Notes: generated by a model not told the origin, from the letters alone. A stretch of DNA of 19,787 nucleotides from JBGOUV01 sp041477815 (GCA_041477815.1 JBGOUV010000079.1:1-19787), one strand, 5' to 3'; shown: positions 7,827 through 15,336, counted from the first letter of the stretch. Translations and numbers: made by a program.

Positions 7827-8291
7827 TTATGGGTGGGCGAAACTCCGCAACTGCGCAGCATCTCCCAGGGCCTGCTCATAGCCCTTCACCAAGTGGTACA
7901 GCAGCCGGTCGAAAAAACGGTCTACCAGGTACTCCGCCTCCTCCTCGGCCTGAACCTCCACCGCGGGCTGTCCGAATCCCCAGTCTCGGACAAACCCCAC
8001 CGTCTGTTCCTTCAGCAACTGCAACCCCCGCACCACCTCGTGGAGCGGGATTCCTTCTTGCTGCCTAACCCGACCCAGAAGCTCATATTGCTCGCTCAGC
8101 GCCGGCTCACGGCCGTCGGGCAGCCACCGGTTCAGGTATCGCAGGACGTCCCGCCCGCGGTCTCGCAATTCTGCCTCGGGCAGCTTGCGCAAGTGGGGCA
8201 GCTCGGGGTCCCGGTGTATGTGAGCGATCAGACCGTCCAGTATCTGATCGCAGTGGCGCTGCACGTTCTCGATCAGTTTGTGGGACAGCAT
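7827..8291 (-). CDS. Small RsbRD N-terminal-like helical protein
   Basis: A 154-residue soluble, largely helical protein. The pattern LGRVRQQEGIPLHEVVRGLQLLKEQTVGFV (72-101), preceded by LRYLNRWL (50-57) and ending in a Glu-rich helix and DRFFDRLLYHLVKGYEQAL (124-142), resembles the N-terminal domain of RsbRD-type stressosome and sensor proteins (globin-fold-like sensing region). No STAS, kinase or DNA-binding domain follows, so it is a stand-alone sensor or adaptor. I chose the ATG at 8291 over the longer frame starting at 8378 because AAGGAGG sits at optimal spacing on the minus strand (complement of about 8297-8304) and the extra 29 residues overlap the divergent promoter region. It is divergent from three small membrane or exported protein genes. 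The family call comes from pattern only. Confidence 0.75.
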   Translation of the reverse strand: MLSHKLIENVQRHCDQILDGLIAHIHRDPELPHLRKLPEAELRDRGRDVLRYLNRWLPDGREPALSEQYELLGRVRQQEGIPLHEVVRGLQLLKEQTVGFVRDWGFGQPAVEVQAEEEAEYLVDRFFDRLLYHLVKGYEQALGDAAQLRSFAHP

Positions 8292-8376
8292 TTTTCGCCT
8301 CCTTTCCGGCACCTGCACCCGCGCGGCCACTTTGGCCGTTCTCGTGCTGGGAAGGCAGTGGACTAGGAGGTGCCCC
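8292..8376. promoter_or_regulatory. Divergent regulatory spacer with CGGCCA-CTT-TGGCCG inverted repeat
   Basis: These 85 bases separate the divergent RsbRD-like gene and the small-gene operon. Both genes have strong Shine-Dalgarno sequences inside it (AGGAGG at 8365-8370 on plus; AAGGAGG on minus). A 15-base inverted repeat, CGGCCA/TGGCCG around CTT (8324-8338), is a candidate operator. No convincing -35/-10 pair was identified. Confidence 0.45.
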
Positions 8377-8631
8377 ATGTCTCCGGTCTGGGTTGTCTTG
8401 GTTTACGGTTCGTCAGTCCTGCTGGCGGCGCTGTTGCTCCATTTCTTCCATTCCCGATCCTGGTACTGGCATCTCGCGAGCGCGACGCTGGCCATCGCTT
8501 TGGGTCTTATTCCGCTGCCGGCAGAATGGGCCGGGCCGAAGGCGGACTTGCTCGTCGGCTTCCTGTTTCTGCTCCTGCTGGTGTGGGGCTTGGCCGCGCC
8601 GTTGTTTCGTCTGAAACTCCTCCGGAGGTAA
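8377..8631 (+). CDS. Small three-helix membrane protein
   Basis: An 84-residue hydrophobic protein with predicted membrane segments at about 4-24 (VWVVLVYGSSVLLAALLL), 31-48 (WHLASATLAIALGLIPL) and 58-77 (LLVGFLFLLLLVWGLAA), ending in the basic tail FRLKLLRR that should stay in the cytoplasm. I recognise no family. The ATG at 8377 has AGGAGG six bases upstream, and is preferred over an upstream in-frame ATG that would extend through the divergent promoter region. The next gene starts 5 bases after the stop, with a ribosome-binding site formed by this gene's last codons (CCGGAGG), so the two are probably co-translated. The role is unknown; the neighbouring membrane-anchored Cys protein and exported protein suggest a shared envelope function. 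Confidence 0.8.
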   Translation: MSPVWVVLVYGSSVLLAALLLHFFHSRSWYWHLASATLAIALGLIPLPAEWAGPKADLLVGFLFLLLLVWGLAAPLFRLKLLRR

Positions 8632-8636
8632 TCCTT

Positions 8637-8888
8637 ATGACCGTCGATCTGCTTGCCGCCCTCGTCCTGGCTGTGGCCGTCGTCGCGGCGGGACTTCTAG
8701 CGATTCACGAACGAGGACCAGGCCGCCACCGGGAATGGGTCCGGTGCCCGGAAAGCAAGGTGGCCGCCCAAGTCCTGGTGGAGCGCCAGGAAGGCTCCTT
8801 CGCCGCCCTGACGCCTCCCGATGTAGTGGCGTGCTCCTTGCTGCCTGAAGGCCAGGTGGACTGCGGAAAGAAGTGCCTCCAGTCCTAA
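8637..8888 (+). CDS. Small membrane-anchored four-cysteine protein
   Basis: An 83-residue protein with one N-terminal membrane helix (about 4-23, LLAALVLAVAVVAAGLLAI) followed by a short hydrophilic domain holding exactly four cysteines: C37 in WVRCPE, C66 in VVACSLLPEG, and C76 and C80 in DCGKKC. CxxxC plus two distant Cys could bind a metal such as zinc or an iron-sulphur centre, or form disulphides if the domain is outside. The ATG has GGAGG at 8624-8628 upstream, and the gene is 5 bases from the preceding one. The downstream periplasmic protein gene starts 46 bases later. I recognise no named family; function is not assigned. Confidence 0.78.
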   Translation: MTVDLLAALVLAVAVVAAGLLAIHERGPGRHREWVRCPESKVAAQVLVERQEGSFAALTPPDVVACSLLPEGQVDCGKKCLQS

Positions 8889-8934
8889 GAACACTTGGCC
8901 CCTGACGTGCTCTCTCAGTGGTGGAGGAGAGGCC

Positions 8935-9399
8935 ATGCGATACCGAGACGCGTTGCTGATCGCCCTTTTGATGCTCTTGTCAGCCGGCCCGCTGTTTGCG
9001 CAGGCCGAAAAGGCGGCTCCACCGCCCGCGGCCCCGGATACGCGCGCCGCCGACGTCGTGGCTGCTCTCAACAAGTCCACGTTCACGGCCAAGCGAGCCA
9101 TTCCCGCCTCCGAGAATATCTTCATCGAAGACGGGAAGGTCATAGAGTCGCTGTTTAGCCTGGCCCGACAGGAGAACGGGGTCGCCCTGGCGGCCGGCCG
9201 TACCGCCGCTGTTTCCAAGGTGGTCCTGCTGGGCAAGGCGCTGCACGTCTTCTTCGCCAACGACAAGTTCGCCCTGATGATCCTGACCAAGGGGGCCAAG
9301 TCCGTCGACGACATGACCGCCGATCAGTTGGTGGAGTTGGCGAAGCAGGCGATGGCCCCGCTGTTCATCACGAAAGAGGGGATGACGCCGGTCACGTAA
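8935..9399 (+). CDS. Secreted/periplasmic protein of unknown function
   Basis: A 154-residue protein with a clear Sec signal peptide: MRYRDALLIALLMLLSAGPLFAQA, with likely cleavage after an AxA-type site near residue 22-24. The mature part has an Ala/Pro-rich lead (about 25-38) and then a compact alpha/beta region with FIEDGKVIESLFSL, VVLLGKALHVFFANDKFALMIL and DDMTADQLVELAKQAMAPLF. No catalytic motif, cysteine or repeat is visible in the mature chain. The ATG has GGAGGAG at 8922-8928. It is the third gene of a plus-strand run with two small membrane proteins, so an operon and a common envelope role are inferred. I cannot name the family. Confidence 0.8.
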   Translation: MRYRDALLIALLMLLSAGPLFAQAEKAAPPPAAPDTRAADVVAALNKSTFTAKRAIPASENIFIEDGKVIESLFSLARQENGVALAAGRTAAVSKVVLLGKALHVFFANDKFALMILTKGAKSVDDMTADQLVELAKQAMAPLFITKEGMTPVT

Positions 9400-9481
9400 G
9401 TTCACTTTTAAGCTAAGTACTCCACTTCAGAAATTCGCTAACGTATGTGGGATAGGAGCAACACCTCCCACCACATCAAAT

Positions 9482-9501
9482 CTACGGGTAGGGCGTTTCC
9501 C
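9482..9501 (+). repeat. Copy 1 of a 20-base repeat containing TAGGGCGTTTCCC
   Basis: The sequence CTACGGG-TAGGGCGTTTCCC differs at one base from 9697-9716. The inner part GGGTA-N6-TTCCC is an imperfect inverted repeat, which would suit a dimeric regulator site. No gene overlaps it. Confidence 0.6.
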
Positions 9502-9524
9502 ACCGGGCGGCGCCCATTTTCCGC

Positions 9525-9544
9525 CGAGCGCAAATTTGCGCTCG
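9525..9544. repeat. 20-bp perfect palindrome with GCAAATTTGC core
   Basis: The arms CGAGC and GCTCG flank the shared core symmetrically. It is the third such site in the window (see 2948-2969 and 7607-7622); the inner 12 bases CGCAAATTTGCG are identical to the 7607 site. Confidence 0.8.
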
Positions 9545-9696
9545 ATATCTCCTTGCGAAATCAGCGGTTACGTCTCGCCCTGACCAGCCTCCCCTCTTCT
9601 TCAGCCGGGCGCCCGCAGGACCCTCTGGCTCTCATTGCGTATGCCGACGGCACTGGCCAGTCGCACCTGTCCGACTTGCCGCGTCCGGATCTACTG

Positions 9697-9716
9697 CTAC
9701 GGATAGGGCGTTTCCC
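9697..9716 (+). repeat. Copy 2 of a 20-base repeat containing TAGGGCGTTTCCC
   Basis: Same orientation as the copy at 9482-9501, 215 bases apart, with a single G-to-A difference. It lies about 95 bases before the kinase relic and 280 bases before the intact kinase gene, so it could be a regulatory site for either. Confidence 0.6.
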
Positions 9717-9810
9717 GGCAACTTGACGCCGAACAGCCCAACTTCCGGATGGCGCGTCATCCAGGACCTATGTGCTTTTCTGATCGAGTAAACTAGGCTG
9801 TACGCCTCAT

Positions 9811-9976
9811 ATGCCGCTCTCTGGCTGTACAAAACTCGGCCCCTACGAGATTCTTGCTCTCATCGGCAAGAACGAAATGGGCGAGGTGTATCGGGCTCGG
9901 CGATAGCGCCTCGGCCGATGTTGCCATCAAGGTTTGCGCCGCGCAATTCAGCGAGTGCTTCCACGAAAATAACTGA
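9811..9976 (+). pseudogene. Decayed N-lobe fragment of a Ser/Thr protein kinase
   Basis: An ATG frame at 9811-9906 encodes KLGPYEILALIGKNEMGEVY followed by RARR and a stop. This is the glycine-rich loop start of a bacterial Hanks kinase, but the second loop glycine is now Asn. After a +1 frame change, bases 9917-9973 continue with DVAIKVCAAQFSECFHE, the VAIK strand with the invariant Lys and the following segment, before a TGA. Both parts align with residues 80-125 of the intact kinase that begins at 10000 (LGPYQILGPLDEGGMGKVYR, VAIKISAEQFSKRFEHE). The remnant is far too short to be active and holds a stop plus a frameshift, so it is a relic of a duplicated or replaced paralogue. Confidence 0.85.
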
Positions 9977-9999
9977 TACTCTGAAGCACAGGAGCGGCC

Positions 10000-12486
10000 A
10001 TGGACCTCGAACGCTGGCGGAAAATCGAGCAGCTTTACCATTTGGCCCTAGAACAAGAGCCGGCTCAGCGGAATCGCTTCCTGACCGAAGCCTGTGAAGA
10101 TGATGCCGAACTGCGCGGGGAAGTGGAATCCCTGCTCGCACAGAGTGGGGTCACGGAGCCTCTGACGGATCAAACGGCGTGGGCTAAAGCCGGCAGCTCG
10201 GCAGCGCCACCCGCCGTCTTGACCCCTGGCACAAGACTTGGCCCCTACCAGATTCTCGGCCCGTTGGACGAGGGCGGTATGGGAAAGGTCTACCGCGGGC
10301 TGGACACCCGCCTGGGCCGTACCGTCGCCATCAAAATCTCCGCCGAGCAGTTCAGCAAACGATTCGAGCACGAAGCGCGGGCGATCTCGGCGCTGAACCA
10401 TCCGCATATCTGCACGCTCTACGACGTCGGCCCCAACTACATGGTGACCGAGCTGGTGGAAGGCGAAACCTTGGGCGACTGGCTCAAACGCGCGCCGGCC
10501 GTGGAGCGCCGCCTGGAGATTGCGAAGCAGGTGCTGGAGGCGCTTCGCGCCGCGCATGGTGCGGGCATCATCCATCGCGATCTGAAACCCGCGAACATCA
10601 TGGTTCGCTCCGACGGCTACGTCAAGGTTCTGGACTTCGGTCTGGCCAAGCGGATGCCGGCCTCGGGTGTGCTCCAGAACGAAGACACCGCAACAAATTT
10701 AAGTATTCCGGGCCAGATCCTGGGCACCGTTGCTTACATGTCGCCGGAGCAGATCCAAGGGCAGGAAGTCGATCCGCGCAGCGACCTGTTCGCGTTCGGG
10801 ATCGTTCTCTACGAAATGCTGACAGGCGAGCATCCGTGGCGCCGCCGGTCGGCGGTGGATACGCTGCACGCGATTCTTCACGATGACCCGCCTCCGATGC
10901 AGGCCGCTTTGGCCGGCGTCGTGGATAAGCTTCTCTGTAAGAATCGCGAGGAGCGTTATTCATCGGCTGAAGCGGTTCTCGAAGACCTTGCGAGCCCAGC
11001 GCCTCCACAAGCGCCACAGCCCCGCGGTCTCACCCGGCTGATCGTCCTTCCGTTCCGACTCCTGCGGCGGCATGAGGCGTCCGACTTCTTGTCCGTCAGC
11101 TTGCCTGACGCCATCACCAGCTCGCTTGCCGCAATTGATTCCCTGGTGGTGCGGTCCACCATGGCAGCCTCCCGTTTCGCAGCGTCGACGGAGCTCGACG
11201 TGAATGCAATCGCCGGGCAGGCCCAGGTCGATGCCATTCTTACGGGCACGATCCTGTCGGATGGCGAGCATCTCCGGGTGACCACTCAACTGGTCGAAGC
11301 GCCCAGCGGCACGGTGCTCTGGTCCAACAGTTCGCAGGTGTCTTTGCGGGACATCTTCCAGCTTCAGGATGAGCTGGTCGATCGGATTGTTCAGTCTCTG
11401 ACGCTTTCGTTGACGGCTCGCGAGCGTCTTGCCCTCAAGCACGACGTGCCTGCCAGCGCGATGGCGTACGAATACTACCTGCGCGCCAATCAGCTTGCCG
11501 CCCCCGCGGCCGCCGGCGACGTGCCCAACATGAGCCTGGCGCGAGACCTCTATCTGCGCTGCGTGGACCTCGATCCGAAGTATGCGCCGGCGTGGGCCTG
11601 CCTGGGACGAGTTCACCGCTTCATCGGGAAATTTGTGGAAGTCAACGCCCACAACCTTGCCCGTGCGGAAGAGGCGTTTCGGAAAGCCTTTGCGCTCAAC
11701 CCCGACTTGGCGCTGGCGCACAATTTCTATACTTCTCTGCAGACCGATTTGGGGCAGTCACTGGACGCGATGGAGCGCCTGCTGAAACGGGCACATGCGC
11801 ATCGCAACGACCCCAATCTATTCACGGGACTGGTGCAGGCTTGCCGTTACTGCGGCCTGCTGGAGGCTTCCGTTGCCGCTCACAAGCATGCGAGACAGCT
11901 CGACCCTAACGTCCGGACCAGTGTTGCCTACACCTACCTTCATCTGGGTAACTTCCAGAAGGTGCTGGAGCATTGCGGCCTCATCCATGCGCACGTCAGG
12001 ATACCGTCGTTAGCGGCTCTGGGCCGCGAGCAGGAGGCGATCGAACAATCGCGAGAACTGGAGAAAACCTGCCCGAAACTATTGTTGCCCTGGTCCGCCA
12101 TGTGGCGGCCTTATCTGGAGGGCGATCGCGGAAAGAGCTTGGAAGCACTCGATCAAGCGCTGGGGTCTGTCCCGACGGATCCAGAGGGGTTTTTTTGTGC
12201 AGCGTGCCTGCTGGCGAGATTGAACGAGACCGAACGCGCGCTAGAGTTGCTGTCCGTGGCAGTCGACCAAGGATACGGCTGCCACTATGCTCTCTCGTGC
12301 CATCCCTGGCTGGATTCGTTGCGCTCTCATCCCCGGTTTAAAGAACTCGCGAACCGCGCCGAGGTACTGGGTCTCCAAGCCCGAACCGTCTTCCTCGACA
12401 ACGAAGGGGACCGGTTATTAGGAGTTCGGGTGGAAAGACTGAGGAACGAAAAGGGCGGCGGCTACGAGGCCGGCATTCGCCATTAG
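10000..12486 (+). CDS. Hanks-type Ser/Thr protein kinase with TolB-like and TPR regions
   Basis: An 828-residue, apparently soluble kinase. Residues 1-60 are a leader of the kind found in acidobacterial kinases (WRKIEQLYHLALEQEPAQRNRFL). The kinase domain is at about 80-330: glycine loop LDEGGMGKVY (89-98), VAIK with K112, alpha-C Glu in HEAR (E125), HRDLKPANIM (192-201), DFGLA (212-216) and GTVAYMSPEQ (242-251), so all catalytic residues are present. Residues about 345-470 match the TolB/FlgO-like domain often seen in CadC- and cyclase-type regulators (LPDAITSSLAAIDSLVVRS, AQVDAILTGTILSDGEHLRV, GTVLWSN). TPR-like repeats fill about 485-810. I see no membrane helix, unlike many PASTA kinases. 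AGGAG at 9990-9994 supports the ATG. It phosphorylates Ser/Thr of unknown partners; the TPR part is probably for protein contacts. Confidence 0.93.
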   Translation: MDLERWRKIEQLYHLALEQEPAQRNRFLTEACEDDAELRGEVESLLAQSGVTEPLTDQTAWAKAGSSAAPPAVLTPGTRLGPYQILGPLDEGGMGKVYRGLDTRLGRTVAIKISAEQFSKRFEHEARAISALNHPHICTLYDVGPNYMVTELVEGETLGDWLKRAPAVERRLEIAKQVLEALRAAHGAGIIHRDLKPANIMVRSDGYVKVLDFGLAKRMPASGVLQNEDTATNLSIPGQILGTVAYMSPEQIQGQEVDPRSDLFAFGIVLYEMLTGEHPWRRRSAVDTLHAILHDDPPPMQAALAGVVDKLLCKNREERYSSAEAVLEDLASPAPPQAPQPRGLTRLIVLPFRLLRRHEASDFLSVSLPDAITSSLAAIDSLVVRSTMAASRFAASTELDVNAIAGQAQVDAILTGTILSDGEHLRVTTQLVEAPSGTVLWSNSSQVSLRDIFQLQDELVDRIVQSLTLSLTARERLALKHDVPASAMAYEYYLRANQLAAPAAAGDVPNMSLARDLYLRCVDLDPKYAPAWACLGRVHRFIGKFVEVNAHNLARAEEAFRKAFALNPDLALAHNFYTSLQTDLGQSLDAMERLLKRAHAHRNDPNLFTGLVQACRYCGLLEASVAAHKHARQLDPNVRTSVAYTYLHLGNFQKVLEHCGLIHAHVRIPSLAALGREQEAIEQSRELEKTCPKLLLPWSAMWRPYLEGDRGKSLEALDQALGSVPTDPEGFFCAACLLARLNETERALELLSVAVDQGYGCHYALSCHPWLDSLRSHPRFKELANRAEVLGLQARTVFLDNEGDRLLGVRVERLRNEKGGGYEAGIRH

Positions 12487-13246
12487 TAACCGGCGGAAAT
12501 CGTCGATAACAGCCTCACTTTTAAAGGGTTGGCTATAGCTCCCGGTTGGTCGACTACACGGAAGTGATCCAGTTTGACGCATTGTCGCTAGCCTTGATCG
12601 GAAATGGCTCGGCAGGAAAATGCTGGAGAGAAGCCGGGAAGGTCGGGCCGAGGCATTTTCGATAAGGAGACTTGAAGGAAGCCGCTGGCGCTTGCGGCGG
12701 ACGTGGTCAGCTATGGGATTTGAGTGGCGTTTTGGTACCCATAGTACCCCAAAAAATGGCGACCGCGTGTCAGACTTCCGGCGATATTCATCTGCGCCCA
12801 TGATCTTACTTCGGACCGGCCCCGCTTGCAAGAGGTGTTGATGCTTGCACGTCAGCTTGAACGACACGCACGCGCAGCGTCCGCCGCGCCAGCGGCTTCG
12901 TTCTTGTCGGCAAGCCGTGGAAGTGGCTGTTATCCGATTAGTCCCCACAAGTCGGCTTGTGGGTGGTAGTACGCATCCGTGCCCGTCACTTGGCCGTAAC
13001 ACGCCCGACGCTTCCCTTTGCCGCTGACGAGCAGCGGTCGACCTTCATTCCGCGGGTTGGCGACGATGTGTCCAAGTGGCAAGCGATCGACGGCCACAAG
13101 CGCCTTTCTCGTTCCTGACCCGCGAGATCGTGCGGCGAGGAGGCCAGTTCAGCGGTTTGTGCGTGATACGGCCGAGTGGCCGGCGCGCGGAATGTCGATG
13201 GCCACGAGGTCCTCGGAAGACGTGAGCGTACTTCTGGAAGCGTGTA
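12487..13246. other. Gene-poor stretch, no recognisable gene
   Basis: About 760 bases between the kinase stop and the convergent reductase gene. Open frames here (for example 12418-13002 minus and 13018-13317 plus) are rich in Arg/Ser/Pro, overlap real genes, and match nothing that I recognise. Visible structure: an inverted repeat TTTTGG-GTAC-like around 12730-12754, a CCCACAAG/CTTGTGGG hairpin with a TCGG loop at 12944-12963, and CCGCTG/CAGCGG at 13021-13037. It may hold degraded gene remains. Confidence 0.5.
12944..12963. repeat. Hairpin CCCACAAG-TCGG-CTTGTGGG
   Basis: Perfect 8-bp arms with a 4-base loop in an otherwise gene-free region. No T tract follows, so it is not a standard intrinsic terminator. 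Confidence 0.6.
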
Positions 13247-14005
13247 CTAAGGCACCCAATAGACTTCTTCCCGCACCGACTCCTTGGCGAATCCTGCCCG
13301 CTTCAGCACCCCTTTAACGTTCTCGATCATAGCGGGGTTGCCGCAGGCGTAGGCGGTAGTGTCGTGGGCGGTAAAGCCCAGGGCGTCGAGGTGCTTGCGG
13401 GCGACGTCTTCACAACGGCCGGTTTCGCCTTTCCAGTCGGATTCGAGCCAGATGCGGCTGAGGCTGGGAATGTAGCGCAACCAGGCGTGACGTTCGGCCA
13501 GCCCGCTCAGCTCCTCCCGGTAGCCGAGCTCCACCGAAACGCTGGCCCCGTGCAGCAGGGCCAACCGGTAGGGGATGGCCTCGCCGGCCTCCGCCCGCGC
13601 GGCCAGCTCACGCACCATGCTCACAAAGGGGGCGACACCGGTGACGGTGGCAACCAGGAAGTGATGGGGGTGACCGCCGGCAGTGTCGAGCACGAAGCGT
13701 CCCTTGGCGCTGCGGCGCAGGTAGACTTGGCCGCCCGGGCCCACGTCGTAAAGCTGCGGCGTGAGCTGGCCGTGCCGCACCAGCTCCAGGAAAAACTCCA
13801 GTTCGGTTTCGAGCGGCGAAGAAGCCACCGAGTAAGGCCGCTCGATCATCTTGCCGCCCGGGACGTCGGGGGCCGGCAGGCCGACGGTGACGTATTGTCC
13901 GGCACTGAAAGCGATCTTCTCCTCGGGCCGGAGGCGCACGACCCACAGCTCGGGCGTAATCTCACGGCGGGTGACAACGGTGGCGGTGACGTATTTGGAG
14001 TCCAT
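13247..14005 (-). CDS. Ferredoxin/flavodoxin-NADP+ reductase (FAD-dependent)
   Basis: A 252-residue oxidoreductase of the bacterial FPR type that moves electrons between NADP(H) and ferredoxin or flavodoxin in the cytoplasm. The FAD domain (about 5-105) holds RPYSVAS (56-62), the RxYS flavin motif, and GQYVTVGLP (36-44). The NAD(P) domain (about 110-252) begins with FLVATVTGVAPFVSMVREL (116-134) and has YACGNPAMIENVKGVL (219-234). The tail EEVYWVP places an aromatic near the end, as in Fpr enzymes, with two extra residues. Its ATG overlaps the stop of the upstream sensor kinase gene by one base (TGATG on the minus strand), so translation is probably coupled. The electron acceptor cannot be told from sequence alone. 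Confidence 0.92.
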   Translation of the reverse strand: MDSKYVTATVVTRREITPELWVVRLRPEEKIAFSAGQYVTVGLPAPDVPGGKMIERPYSVASSPLETELEFFLELVRHGQLTPQLYDVGPGGQVYLRRSAKGRFVLDTAGGHPHHFLVATVTGVAPFVSMVRELAARAEAGEAIPYRLALLHGASVSVELGYREELSGLAERHAWLRYIPSLSRIWLESDWKGETGRCEDVARKHLDALGFTAHDTTAYACGNPAMIENVKGVLKRAGFAKESVREEVYWVP

Positions 14006-15330
14006 CAGGCAGACAGTTCCTGGAGTTGGCGGGGGGCGTCTTTCAGCTCGGGGATCTCGATTTCGACCCGGGTGCCACGGCCAGCCCGGCTGTCGATGCG
14101 CATCCGGTAGCGGGGCCCGAACAGGACCTCCAGCCGCTCGCGCACGTTGCTGACGCCGATGCCGCGGTTGTAGATATCGTCCATTACCTCGGCGGGGATA
14201 CCGACGCCGTCATCCTCGATCGTGACGGTCAGACGGCCGTCGGCGGCGCGGGCCCGAAGCTGGATGGAGCCGCCTTCCACTTTGGAGCTGAGGCCGTGCT
14301 TGATCGAGTTCTCCAGAATCGGCTGTAGCATCATACTGGGCACCAGCGCCTCCAGGGCGGCCGGGTCGATGTCCTTCACGATTTTCAGCTTGTCTCCGAA
14401 ACGGACGACTTCGATCGACAGGTAGTCGTCGATCAACTCCAGCTCGTCGCGCAAAGGACTAAAGGTATCATGTTTTCGCAACAGCCGTCGCAGGATGGTG
14501 GAGAGCTTGAACACCAATAACCGGGCCCTTTCCTGATCGGTGCGGATCAGCGAGGCGACCGAGTTGAGGGTATTGAACAGGAAGTGCGGATTGATCTGGC
14601 TGGTCAGGGCGTCCAGCTTGGCCTGGATGAGCAGGCGCTGCTGCTGCTCGATCTTCATCTCGTTGCGGGTATTGCTCCAGATCCGCAGCGGCAGGGCTAC
14701 GCAGATGACCGTGGTGACATAGAGGGCGACGAAATCCACCGGGGCCGCGCCGGCCCAGCGCGGGTAAAGGTTGAACAACTTGGCTGGAAACAGATAGGCC
14801 AGCAGCACCCGTAAGAACTCCAGCGAGATGCAGGCGAACAGCAGGAGCATCTGGAAGGCGGCGCTCGGTCCGCGCCGGCGGTAGCGGAACCAGCGGTAGA
14901 TGCTGAGATCGACGAAGGGGGAGAAGCGCCAGATGTCCTCGGGCTCGGGGGCCAGGTCGCGAAGAAACCCGCCCAGGGCGCCCACCCCGATCATCAGCGG
15001 CAGCGCCAGGATCTCCTGGGAGAGGAAGGCCGGCAGGCCGATCAGAGACCCGCCGAGCGATCCGGCCACATAGCCACCGAGCAGACCCGCCACCAGGGCT
15101 CCTTCCAGACTCAGGTCCACCGCCTGGTAGCCCGCCAGTATCCGGACCAACGGCGCCACGGCAAAGATGCCCCCCAGCCACAGACCGAACTGGAGCCGCT
15201 GCCGCAGCGTCCGTTCCTCGCGCAGGAGCATGCGCTTCACCGGATTCCACCGCACCAGGATGCTGGCCAGGGCGGCGACGGTGCCGATTTTAACCAGCAG
15301 GCTGACCAGGAATTGTTGCTCGGTGGGCAT
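14005..15330 (-). CDS. LytS-type sensor histidine kinase with 5TM input region
   Basis: A 441-residue membrane sensor. Hydrophobic segments at about 7-26, 49-68, 77-99, 105-123, 159-181 and 198-216 correspond to a LytS/YhcK-like multi-helix input domain; GALVAGLLGGYVAGSLGGSLIG-type glycine-rich helices are typical. The His_kinase domain has INPHFLFNTLNSV with phospho-acceptor H249, then the ATPase domain with the N-box PILENSIKHG (337-346), DDGVGIP (373-379) and NRGIGVSNVRERL (388-400). These kinases normally signal to a LytTR response regulator, but none lies in this window. It starts 11-12 bases from a probable transcription start in the divergent palindrome and has no clear ribosome-binding site. 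The reductase gene overlaps its stop. Confidence 0.92.
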   Translation of the reverse strand: MPTEQQFLVSLLVKIGTVAALASILVRWNPVKRMLLREERTLRQRLQFGLWLGGIFAVAPLVRILAGYQAVDLSLEGALVAGLLGGYVAGSLGGSLIGLPAFLSQEILALPLMIGVGALGGFLRDLAPEPEDIWRFSPFVDLSIYRWFRYRRRGPSAAFQMLLLFACISLEFLRVLLAYLFPAKLFNLYPRWAGAAPVDFVALYVTTVICVALPLRIWSNTRNEMKIEQQQRLLIQAKLDALTSQINPHFLFNTLNSVASLIRTDQERARLLVFKLSTILRRLLRKHDTFSPLRDELELIDDYLSIEVVRFGDKLKIVKDIDPAALEALVPSMMLQPILENSIKHGLSSKVEGGSIQLRARAADGRLTVTIEDDGVGIPAEVMDDIYNRGIGVSNVRERLEVLFGPRYRMRIDSRAGRGTRVEIEIPELKDAPRQLQELSA

Positions 15331-15336
15331 GGGCGG

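Larger units (their letters stand above)
9400..9810. other. Gene-free spacer with direct repeats and a palindrome
   Basis: I see no convincing gene in these 411 bases; the open frame at 9445-9726 crosses three repeat elements and has no family-like composition. Contents seen: an inverted repeat GTGGGA/TCCCAC (9447-9452 and 9466-9471) that could form a weak terminator stem after the small-gene operon; a pair of near-identical 20-mers at 9482-9501 and 9697-9716; and a 20-bp perfect palindrome at 9525-9544. Confidence 0.6.

Noticed and set aside
7650..8366. Plus-strand open frame opposite the RsbRD-like gene
   Set aside because: It runs through REP-like hairpins and has no ribosome-binding site; the minus-strand frame has a strong one and a family-like pattern.
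9445..9726. 93-codon open frame in the spacer before the kinase relic
   Set aside because: It reads through both 20-base repeats and a palindrome, lacks a ribosome-binding site and resembles no protein.
12418..13002. 194-codon minus-strand open frame overlapping the kinase 3' end
   Set aside because: It overlaps the C-terminal codons of the kinase gene, is Arg/Ser-rich, and has no recognisable domain or good ribosome-binding site.
13018..13317. 99-codon plus-strand open frame next to the reductase gene
   Set aside because: It overlaps the reductase 3' end antisense and has no family resemblance.
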